Part shown: one piece after another, positions 55,711 through 64,000 of the stretch | How the letters are laid out: every line of letters begins with the position of its first letter | Position numbering within the stretch: the first letter of the stretch is position 1 | Assembly (NCBI GenBank): GCA_031763025.1 | Contig: JASSKH010000031.1 | Coordinates: 1,612,001-1,676,000, forward strand | Length of the DNA stretch: 64,000 bases | Direction: 5' to 3' | Source of the DNA: Macrocystis pyrifera | Taxonomy: Eukaryota; Sar; Phaeophyceae; Laminariales; Laminariaceae | Notes under the pieces: model-generated | Told to the model about the DNA's origin: nothing | The model's input: the letters and a program-made list of their open reading frames with translations, nothing else | The model's database searches: none | Translations under genes and position numbers: made by a program

Positions 55711-55954
55711 CTTCTTGGCTTGGTCCGCGTTCCCGCGTGGCGGTTGGTATGCGTGGAGTAGAACTTGTATAGGGCATTTGGAATGTGTTGCTGGCAGGGG
55801 AAGGCTGGTACGCGTTTCTTTCACTCGCTTGCAAATCGCGGAGTGCACACCCGAGCTCCACTAGGCTCCGTGGTGTTGTCTTCCGTCGTGCGGCTTGCTA
55901 GTCTGGTTGGCGGTCGATTGTCTCTCTCCGTGGATCGTTTTCTCTCTCTTGGTT

Positions 55955-56184
55955 TTTTGTTTGTTTGTTTGTTTGTTACTTTGCCTGTTTCGCTCTCGCT
56001 TTGATGAATTTTGTTTGTTCGTCCGCCCATTCGTTCGTTCGTTGGCCGTCGTTCTTTCTTTCTTGCTTCCTTTCCTTTCCTTCTTTCTTTTTTTTTTTTT
56101 TTGTTTTTTGTTTCGTTCTTTTCTCTTTCTTTCTTTCTTTCTTTTTTTTTTTTTCTTTCTTTATTTTTTTTTTTTTTTTTTTTT

Positions 56185-56215
<31 letters not shown>

Positions 56216-56385
56216 GTCTTTTTTGTTTTTTTTTTTTTTTTTCTTCTTTCTTTCTTTCCTTTTTTTTTGTTTCCATATTTTTTGTTTCTTGCGTTTTTTT
56301 TTTTCCTTTTTTCTTTCGTTTTTTTTTTTTTTCTTGCTTCGTTTCTTTTTCTCTTTCTTTCTTTCAATCAACATTTCTATCGTTC
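55955..56385. repeat. T/C-rich low-complexity tract
   Basis: Over 400 bp of nearly pure pyrimidine (TTTCTTTCTTTC and T-runs up to 24), starting with TTGTTTGTTTGTTTG. The open frames across it on both strands (Phe/Leu/Ser or Lys/Glu/Arg only) are artefacts of composition. Confidence 0.85.
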
Positions 56386-56692
56386 TTCGTTATTTTCTAC
56401 GTTTGTTCGTGCTTTCCTTCTTTGTTCTTTGTCGGCTTGCTGTGTTTTTTGTTTTACCTTTGTTCGGTTTTTGGTTCTGGCGTTTTTCTTTAGTTCTTTC
56501 TTTTTGTTTCTGACTGGGTTTTTTGTATTTGTTTGTATTTTCTGTATTTCGTCTCCGACCCGAGCTGGTTGTTAGTACTAAGGATTTCACATTCGGCGCC
56601 AGGTCGACTGACTACTGACTGTGCTTGCTTGCCGGTGTGAGTATTCTGGCAGGATTTGCGGAACGAAACAGCGGGCTGGGCTCACTCTCCGG

Positions 56693-59330
56693 CGTAGTGC
56701 TGGTCGTTCAGACGTCTTTGTGTTTGACCTCGCCGTGTAGGCGGCCCCTTCTCGGATTCGTATGATTTTTCGGGCAATTTTACCATGTGCGCCGGACCAG
56801 CTTGCTGTGTGGCTGCTGGTGAAATTGCCCGACCAAAACATACGAAACGGAAAGGCCGACCGGCTCCTCGGTACCGTGTTGTGTTGGTCATTCAGGCGTC
56901 TTTGGGTTGTGCTATTGCAGTATAGGAGGCCTGTACTCGGTTTCGTATGATTGTTTAGGGCATTTTTACCATGTATGTGCGCCGGGCCAGCTTGCTGTGT
57001 GGCTGCTGGTGAAATTGCCCTGCCCAAACGTACGAAGCGAAAAGGCTGACCGGCTCTTCGGTACGGTTTGGTGCTGTCTTTTAGGCGTTATTTGGGTCGT
57101 GCTATTGCGGTGTAGGAGGCCCCTACTCGGTTTTGTGGGATTGTTTAGGGCCATTTTACCATGCGAGCCGGGCCAGCTTGGTGTGTGGCTGCTGGTGAAA
57201 ATTGCCCTGCCGAAACGTACAAAGCGAAAAAGCCGACCGGCTCCTTGGTACCGTGTTGTGCTGGTGGTTACGGCGTCTTTTGAGTCGTGCTATTCCAGTA
57301 GAGGAGGCCCCTACTCGGTTTTGTGTGATTGTTTAGGGCCTTTTTACCATGTGCGCCGGGCCAGCTTGCTGTGTGGCTGCTGGTGAGATTGCCCTGCCCA
57401 AACATACGAAGCGAAAAGGCTGACCGGCTCCTCGGTACCGTGTTGTGTTGGCCATTCAGTCTTCGTTTGGATCGCGCTATTGCAGCATAGGAGGCCCCTG
57501 CTCAATCTCGTATGATTGTTTAGGGCATTTTTACCATGTGCGCCGGGCCAGCTTGCTGTGTGGCTGCTGGTGTAGTTGCCCTGCCAAAACGTACGAAGCG
57601 AAAACGCCGACCGGCTCCTCGGTACCGTGTTGTGTTGGTCTTTCAGGCGTCTTTGGGTCGTGTTATTGCAGTATAGGAGGACCATACTCGGTTTGGTATG
57701 ATTGTTTAGGGCTTTTTCACCATGTATGTGCGCCGGGCCAGCTTGCTGTGTGGCTGCTGGTGAGATTGCCCTGCCAAAGCGCACAAAGCGCAAAGGCGGA
57801 CCGGCTCCCCAGTACCGTGTTGTGCTGGTCATTTAGGCGCCTTTTGGGTGGTGCTATTACGGTGTAGGATACCCCTACTCGGTCTCGTATGATTGTTTAG
57901 GGCCATTTTACCATGCGAGCCGGGCCAGCTTGCTGTGTGGCTGCTGGTGAAATTGCCCTGCCAAAACGTACGAAGCGAAAAGGCTGACCGGCTCCTCGGT
58001 ACCGTGTAGTTGTCGGTCATTGAGACGTCTTTTGGGTTGCGCTATAGCAGTATAGGAGGCCCCTAATTGGTCTCGTATGACTGTTTAGGGCTTTTTACCA
58101 TGTGCGCCGGGCCAGCTTGCTGTGTGGCTGCTGGTGAAAGTGCCCTGCCCAACCATACGAGGCTGACCGGCTCCTCGGAATCCTGTTGTGCTGGTCATTT
58201 AGGCATCTTTTGGGTTGTGCTATTGCGGTGTAGGAGCCCCCTACTCGGTTTCGTATGATCGTTTAGGGCATTGTTTACCATGTGCGCCGGGCCAGCTTGC
58301 TGTGTGGCTGCTGGTGAAAATTGCCCTGCCGAAACATACGAAGCGAAAAGGCTGATCGACTCCTCGGTGCCGTGCTGTGCTGGTCATTGAGGCGTCTTTT
58401 GGGTCGTGCTATTGCGGTGTAGGAGGCCCCTACTCGGTCTTGTATGGTTGTTTAGGGCATTTTTACCATGTGCGCCGGGCCAGCTTGCTGTGTGGCTGCT
58501 GGTGAAAGTTGCCCTGCCCAACCATACGAGGCTGACCGGCTCCTCGATATCCTGTTGTGCTGGTCATTTAGGCATCTTTTGGGTCGTGCTATTGCGGTGT
58601 AGGAGCCCCCAACTCGGTTTCGTATGATCGTTTAGGGCATTTTTACCATGTGCGCCGGGCCAGCTTGCTATGTGGCTGCTGGTGAGATTGCCCTGTCAAA
58701 ACGTACGAAGCGTAAAGGTCGACCGGTTCCTCGGTACCGTGCTGTGCTGGTCATTGAGGTGTCTTTGGGTTGTGCTATTGCGGTGTAGGAGACCCCTACT
58801 CGGTTTTGTACGATTGTTTAGGGCCAATTTACCATGCGAGCCGGGCCAGCTTGCTGTGTGGCTGCTGGTGAAAATTGCCCTGCCAAAACGTACGAAGCGA
58901 AAAAGCCGACCGGCTCCTCGGTACGGTGTTGTGCTCATCATTCAGGTGCCTGGGGTCGTGTTATTGCGGTGTAGGAGCCCCCTACTCGGTTTTGTATGAT
59001 TGTTTAGGGCCATTTTACCACGTGAGCCGGACTAGCTTGCCGTTTGGCTGTTGGTGAAATTGCCCTGCCAAAACGTACGAAGCGAAAAAGCCGACAGGCT
59101 CCTCGGTTCGGTGTTGTGCTGGTCATTCAGGCGTCTTTTGGGTCGTGCTATTGCAGTGTAGGAGACTCCTACTCGGATATGTATTATTGTTTTGGGTTGT
59201 TTTACGATGTGCCCCGAATCAGCTTGCTGTGTGGCCTGCTGGTGTAGTCGTCCTGCGAAAACATGCGAAACGAAACGGCCGGCTCCCCGGTACCGTGTTG
59301 TGCTGATCATTTACACACCTGTATTTGTTT
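56693..59330. repeat. Satellite array, about 187-bp unit, 14 copies
   Basis: The anchor CCAGCTTGCTGTGTGGCTGC occurs 14 times with spacing between 180 and 190 bp, most often 186-188. Each unit includes GTTTAGGGCATTTTTACCAT, TGTGCGCCGGGCCAGCTTG, AAATTGCCCTGCCAAAACGT, GACCGGCTCCTCGGTACCG and GTCATTCAGGCGTCTTTTGG. Units differ by roughly 5-15 percent by eye. The end units are the most diverged, as expected for an array homogenised by unequal exchange. No function is visible; unit length equals one nucleosome repeat. Confidence 0.9.
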
Positions 59331-60380
59331 GGGCCTCGCATTGTAGGGACCTCTACTATAGAGGCATGAAAAACAACGGTAACATTCGCGATTCGATTAC
59401 ATTTCCACCATTGTCCCATCGTTTTTTTGTTTTTGTTTTTTAGTGGTTCGCCCTAACGGGACACGGATGTACATGTATGCGAATTGCCAGTGAAATTTTA
59501 AGAGCAGGGTGTTGGATGCGCAAGTCGAGAGAAAGGAATAGAGGGATAAAGTTTTGATTGGGGTTGGAATTGGGATTGAAATCGGCAATCGTCGTGAAGG
59601 TTGGCCTGATAGATTTGTTATTTTCTTGGAGGACGAGGAAGAGGAGCAGGTAGATATGGGTGGGGATGTCTGCCCGTAGCTTACATACCCTGAAAAAAGT
59701 TGGGGTTTGTTCACCTTGAAGATTGTGTCAGTCTCGGCCGTTTTTGTTTCACATGTGGAAAGAGGTAGGGTGCGGATAATGGCCAAGGCAGCAACTGCAG
59801 CGCAAGGCATGTTGTGCCAACATATGGCGGTGTGTCGTGGTGTCGCTCAGGGTAAGCAATACAACGCCATCACTCTTTCTGTCCTTTGACTGACGGACGT
59901 GACGGAGTGACCGGGTGAGTACGAGAATATCGTTTTTTTTTTCTTGTTCTAAATCGCATTTTATTGTATCCCAGGAAGCCGTTTGAGACAGCGCAGAAGA
60001 ACGGAGTTGCAATGTAGCCCGGAGGTGGAGAGAGAAGACAAGTATTTGGCGGACAAAGCGACATTTAGAGTGTCGAGCGTTCGCTTGATACGAGTCAAGA
60101 GTTGCTGCAAAGGCGGGTGGCACTTGGTTCGATTTTTTGTGGACAACGGGGGAGGTTTTAGGGCCCGTCGCATGGTTACCGTGCAGCAGTTGGAACGCCG
60201 GTGGTGGTATTGAGGTTCGAAGTGATGGCTGAGGGGTACCAAGACTGTGCCGTTTTTATGTTGTTTTGTTTTGTTTTTTGCAGTAGTGGACAAAGCTTGA
60301 TAGTAGATCTTCCTGGGTTAGCTAATTAAGCACTCTGATTGGCTAGGGGTATGTTTTACGCGGCTCAATCAACTTGCGAG
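59331..60380. other. Stretch between satellite and telomere-like repeat
   Basis: No gene, RNA or repeat family recognised. Open frames are short and unremarkable. Confidence 0.3.
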
Positions 60381-60500
60381 TATTTCCCAGCCCCAGCATC
60401 CCGAGTCATCCCGAGTCAACCTAGAGTCTTCCCAAGCTCAGCATCCACGCCGGCCGAGCCAACCTAGAGTCTTAACAAGCACAGCATCCCAGCACTGGCC
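60381..60500. repeat. Direct repeats of CCTAGAGTCTT phrase
   Basis: ATCCCGAGTCATCCCGAGTC, AACCTAGAGTCTTCCCAAGC, TCAGCATCC, then again AACCTAGAGTCTTAACAAGC and ACAGCATCCC. Unit about 55 bp, two copies, ending just before the TTAGGG tract. Confidence 0.6.
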
Positions 60501-60508
60501 ACTGGCAT

Positions 60509-60537
60509 AGGGTTAGGGTTAGGGTTAGGGTTAGGGT
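60509..60537 (+). repeat. Interstitial telomere-like (TTAGGG)n tract
   Basis: AGGGTTAGGGTTAGGGTTAG and further GGGTT: about 4.5 perfect units, then GGGTCGGAGGGTCGG. TTAGGG is the telomere repeat known from brown algae and many other eukaryotes. It is far from a sequence end here, so interstitial or subtelomeric. Confidence 0.85.
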
Positions 60538-60691
60538 TCGGGTCGGAGGGTCGGCTTCAGGCGTCCAACACAAAACCCCCATAAAGATCTACTATCAAGG
60601 TCTGTCCACCCCTCTTGTTTTGATATGTACGATTGAGGAAGAACGGAGAGAAGAGAGGGGGAGATGTATAGCTAAGAAGAGAGAAAGAGAG

Positions 60692-60697
<6 letters not shown>

Positions 60698-60756
<59 letters not shown>

Positions 60757-60765
60757 CAGAGAGGG
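60698..60765. repeat. (GA)n microsatellite
   Basis: About 24 GA units with few interruptions, preceded by GACACACACAGAG and followed by a G-rich tract near 60782-60797. Confidence 0.9.
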
Positions 60766-60797
60766 GGGTGAAGGGGCATAGGGAGGGGGGGGGGAGG

Positions 60798-61660
60798 GCA
60801 GAGAGGGAGGAAGGAAGGATATACTGCCAGGGAGATGGAGAGACAAACAGGGCGCGAGAGAGCGTTAAGAGAGAGAGGGATAACAAAGGGAAGGTGTAAG
60901 AGAACCCACTCTTTTATGCTTCTATTCTCGTCACTTTTTTGTGTGCTTCGTGTAAAATGCGCCCGCTGGTTCTTGGGCTGGTGTTCGGCTGATGTTTCCT
61001 AGAGATGACGAAAGGTGGGGGCAGTATTTTGCGACCGGTCTTCATGTCGTCGCGGCACCGACGGCAGAGGGCTCTTTCTTGACTGCTTTTGTACGGAGGC
61101 GGGCAGACAACAAGCTCAACCAGGGGAGGGGGGTTGTGTGAGAGCGGTGACCCCTTGCCTGCTGACTTAAGTGATGGGCTAATTGGCGAGGTGGTTCGCT
61201 GGCGGAGTTGTGAGAGCGATAATACCTTGCGTGCTGACTAGATGGCCGGCTTGCTTGCGAGCGGGTGCGCTGGCGGCTTTTGTCGGAGTGCTTGCGCTGT
61301 TGTTCGTTGTTAGTTTGCTTTCGCATGGTTTACCTCACCTTGGTGAAAAGTGATGATGAGTGGAAGAAAGGCGAGGGGGGAGGAAGGAAGGTGTGCTGTG
61401 GCTTTCTGCTGTAGTGTCTAGTCCTGTTCTGTCCCGCCCTGTCTTGTCCCTTCTTTTTACTGTAGTATCGTTCCCTATGTTTTTAGCGTTAGCCACATCA
61501 CTAGCATGCCCTATGCATCATCACCATCCGGTGCGGCTGCGGCTGCTACTGCCGGTTCACTGTTTGTCGGACACGGTAGATTAGAGCCCCCACCCCCACT
61601 GTGGTGTTACATTTTGGCCGGTAGCGTGTGGCCGTAGCGCTCAGCCGGGATGGCGATGAT
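60798..61660. other. Non-coding stretch with a diverged direct repeat
   Basis: Two copies of a phrase (about 61135-61195 and 61196-61265) share TTGTGTGAGAGCGGTGA / TTGTGAGAGCGATAA, CCTTGCSTGCTGACT and GGCGAGGTGGTTCGCTGG-like sequence. No gene seen. Confidence 0.35.
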
Positions 61661-61800
61661 TGTGGTGGTCGTGATTCGTGATGATAGCAATGACACTCGG
61701 TCATGATGGTATTGATAGGTGTAACAGCAGTCGATCATGATGATATTGATGGTTGATGATGATCATGATGATGTTGATAGCGATGACGACTGGAATGGTG
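61661..61800. repeat. GATGAT-rich low-complexity tract
   Basis: TGATGATGATCATGATGATG and related words with GATATTGATGG. Imperfect trinucleotide repeat. Confidence 0.55.
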
Positions 61801-62759
61801 TGATCTGCTGTAGAAGATGTTTGCTTGGCACTGTGCCGTAGCGTGGCATTTTACCATGTGTTGACAGGAAGGAACAGTGTTTCGTTCGATAAACGCGACC
61901 CGGCACAATAGGGGTCACTATTTGTGCGCGTTCCTTGTAGCGAAGCTAGAACCTGTGGTCACCGTTAAGGCACGGAGGTATTGGAGAGCGGGGGGGTAAG
62001 AGCGAGGAACAGAGCGGAGGAATCGGTGCGAAAGACCGGTGCTTTTGTTGTAAAGTCTTGTGCTGTATCGGCTGTGAAACTTGTTATTTTTTCGGCGGCA
62101 GTGATACTTTTTCATGCCGTTTATTTTCGTGCTGCGTGTTGCTGTGGCGTGTGTTTCCGACACATATACGGCAGGCAGGAGTTGTTCCGTACCCGATCCC
62201 GCGCCCTGCGTTTGTTATTGTCAACGTTATTTGCCCATGTTTGTTGTGTTACGATGTTCACCAGGTACCAGGCATAGGGGATGTTCCGATTGACCGGCGT
62301 GTGTGTATGTATGTACGTACGTGTGTTTATGATGTGTGTGCCGTGACCCGCCAGGTACTACGAGTACAGTACAATCGGTTTTATGTTTTGGTGCATATTA
62401 CTGCACGTTCTTTGGTGCTTTTTCGCGGGGTGCGGAAACGCCGTTCGTTTGCGGTTTGATATGGTTTTGTATGGGATGGTATGGTATCGCTATATAGCAT
62501 GGTATAGTCCGTGCAGTACAATATGTGCGTTTAGTGTCGGCTGCGTTAGCCACAAGCCCGTAACAAGTTTTGGAACATCAAATATGCATGCTGTGACTTG
62601 AAAGATGAGATGACCTGACTCAATCGGTCGCGATGACCAGGGTTTAGGGAATCAAACCAAATCCTGTCCAACGCAAACCATTATTTTTCTTTCTCTACAA
62701 TCAAGTACATGGATACTGGTTGTCACTCAAAGTGCAAAATGCACCATGAAGCCGCTCAA
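61801..62759. other. Gene-poor stretch
   Basis: Short open frames on the plus strand (61981-62459) without motifs. GTATGTATGTACGTACGTG near 62305 is a small simple repeat. Nothing else recognised. Confidence 0.3.
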
Positions 62760-63418
62760 AATCAACCAAAAGATGCTTCATACTGTAGTGAGGACAACAG
62801 CGGATAATTCCCGAAATACCTAAGGGCAAAACGGCGCCTTCCTGCCAAAATGGTCATTCGCCATTTCCAAGCAGTTTGTACGTCGGTTGTTTCTGTTCTG
62901 AATCGGTCCAGATCGACGCCCATGCGGTGTAATTTGTTTGGTAGCGCATGAACGGCTGAATCGATACAGTCTGCCGACGTGAAATACGCCAAGAGTCCAA
63001 CCGCAGTCCTCTCGATGGTTCACCAGTACAATACTCGGTTTTCCTGTGGAACATCCCGCCGGGTTGCTCGTGGGGTAATGACATAGTGGGTTGCACCATG
63101 GGATATCCTATGGGACATCCCACGAGACGTTGTGGTTTTATGGGCACGACGTTCGGCACATGGTTAATGGCGCCCACAAATCCTCAGTATAACTTAAGTT
63201 AGGATCATTTTCCCAGGGTCACAAGAAATCTTCCATAAATACATCTTCTCTCCACTCGTATACCTGGTACTATCTTGTTGATTGATCTCTAAAGGTATAG
63301 GCGCAGCTGGCACGGGAACGCGTGGTTGACTCCAGACAGTAACACGGAACTCCTCTTGTATTATATCCGAGCTGTCGAGTGACAGCTCATGCATCGTATG
63401 CAGGTTATTATCCATCAT
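62760..63418 (-). other. Unassigned coding-like segments, minus strand
   Basis: Three minus-strand open pieces follow each other in different frames: 63194-63418 (VPVPAAPIPLEINQQDSTRY), 62854-63177 (GCPIGYPMVQPTMSLPHEQP) and 62762-62992 (AYFTSADCIDSAVHALPNKL). Composition is more protein-like than in the neighbouring repeat DNA, and adjacency suggests one decayed or spliced coding region. No domain is recognised, so no product is given. Confidence 0.25.
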
Positions 63419-64000
63419 GACGCGGGAATAAACCTCCCGTTTATCCCCCCGAATATCCGACTAAATATCCCTCTCCTATAATCCTACGTCAATATATGGA
63501 ACTCCCTAATATTAGATGTAACGTCTCCGTCGTGTTTCTGAGCACAATCAATATCCCCCCTGCTCATTATACACGACCATACTTTAATATCCCCCCAGCT
63601 CTGTACACTACAATGTACGACTCCGCTGGGTGGAAACATCTCAATATTATGACCAACTCAAACGAAATTCAGAAACATAATTTCACTCCAGAACCAAAAA
63701 TCAAACTCTCAATTTCCAAAATACTATCCAAACTCTCCAATTCAGAAAACATTTTCTATGGACCGCACACACCCCCAGGCGCTTCATAGTCTCTCTTCAA
63801 CCTTATCCAAAAAAAATCTCCCTCTATTTCATGAGGAATTAATGCAAATCATATAAAACATCACAGTAGTCATACTCATCAGAATAAAAATTAAGCCAAG
63901 AAAATAAATGCCAGAGATCGCAAGGAACCCCGTTCCCTCGGACAAGGGTCTCCCCTTGCCCCCTACTCCCGCCATAGATACACAGATCGCGACGGTAATG
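63419..64000. other. AT-richer right end of the window
   Basis: A/C-rich, CpG-poor sequence unlike the rest of the window. A plus-strand open frame of 97 codons (63496-63789) with words such as INIPPAHYTRPYFNIPPALY has an internal repeat (INIPPAHYTRP / FNIPPALYTTM). No family recognised. It may be the edge of another repeat or gene continuing outside. Confidence 0.3.

Noticed and set aside
55895-56575. 226-codon open frame rich in Phe, and Lys/Glu frames opposite
   Set aside because: These are translations of a pure pyrimidine/purine tract; no protein-like composition.
56587-59310. Many open frames in the 187-bp satellite
   Set aside because: The frames repeat with the satellite and drift in phase because 187 is not a multiple of three; no gene.
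1-64000. LTR retrotransposon, retrovirus or Polinton-like element
   Set aside because: No reverse transcriptase, integrase, capsid or polymerase motif and no long direct terminal repeats were seen in either strand.

Overview
The window looks like a nuclear locus of a multicellular stramenopile alga, most likely a brown alga. The grounds are indirect: one large intron-rich gene whose exons code Gly/Ser/Ala/Pro-rich low-complexity protein, GTGAGT/GTAAGC-type donors with long C-rich acceptor tracts, TTAGGG-type telomere repeats, and dense short non-autonomous transposons. No sequence search was possible, so the lineage is an inference. I see no bacterial operons, CRISPR arrays, functional tRNA or rRNA genes, or recognisable retroviral or Polinton-like elements.

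Layout: (1) 1-14.6 kb is gene-poor repeat DNA. It holds several palindromic MITEs, a tRNA-derived SINE, two copies of a 5S rRNA-derived SINE-like element, a 1.06 kb terminal-inverted-repeat element, and fragments of further interspersed families. (2) 14.75-53.65 kb is best read as a single plus-strand gene of about 39 kb with at least 13 coding exons and about 3,950 codons. Its introns are full of transposons and minisatellites. The chain of exons is supported by matching splice phases at 11 of 12 junctions. The gene codes an N-terminal charged coiled-coil, Gly-rich and Arg/Ser-rich middle parts, a 5.5 kb exon with five copies of a 128-residue repeat and two copies of a roughly 190-residue module, and a helical C-terminus. 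I do not recognise the family with confidence; a large cytoskeletal or centrosomal scaffold is a guess. (3) 53.65-64 kb is gene-poor. It holds a 17-bp minisatellite, a 340-bp pyrimidine tract, a 14-unit satellite of about 187 bp, an interstitial TTAGGG tract, a GA microsatellite and an AT-richer right end.

The reading frame of the large gene is broken at about six places, mostly in G/C homopolymers or near-identical repeats. Either the assembly has small indel errors there, or the gene is decaying. The preserved splice sites and phases favour assembly errors.

The observations most worth following are: the giant repeat-bearing gene; the 5S rRNA-derived SINE; a TA-flanked MITE insertion for which empty sites are present in the same window; interspersed repeats whose C-runs sit directly before splice acceptors; and the nucleosome-length satellite beside telomere-like repeats.
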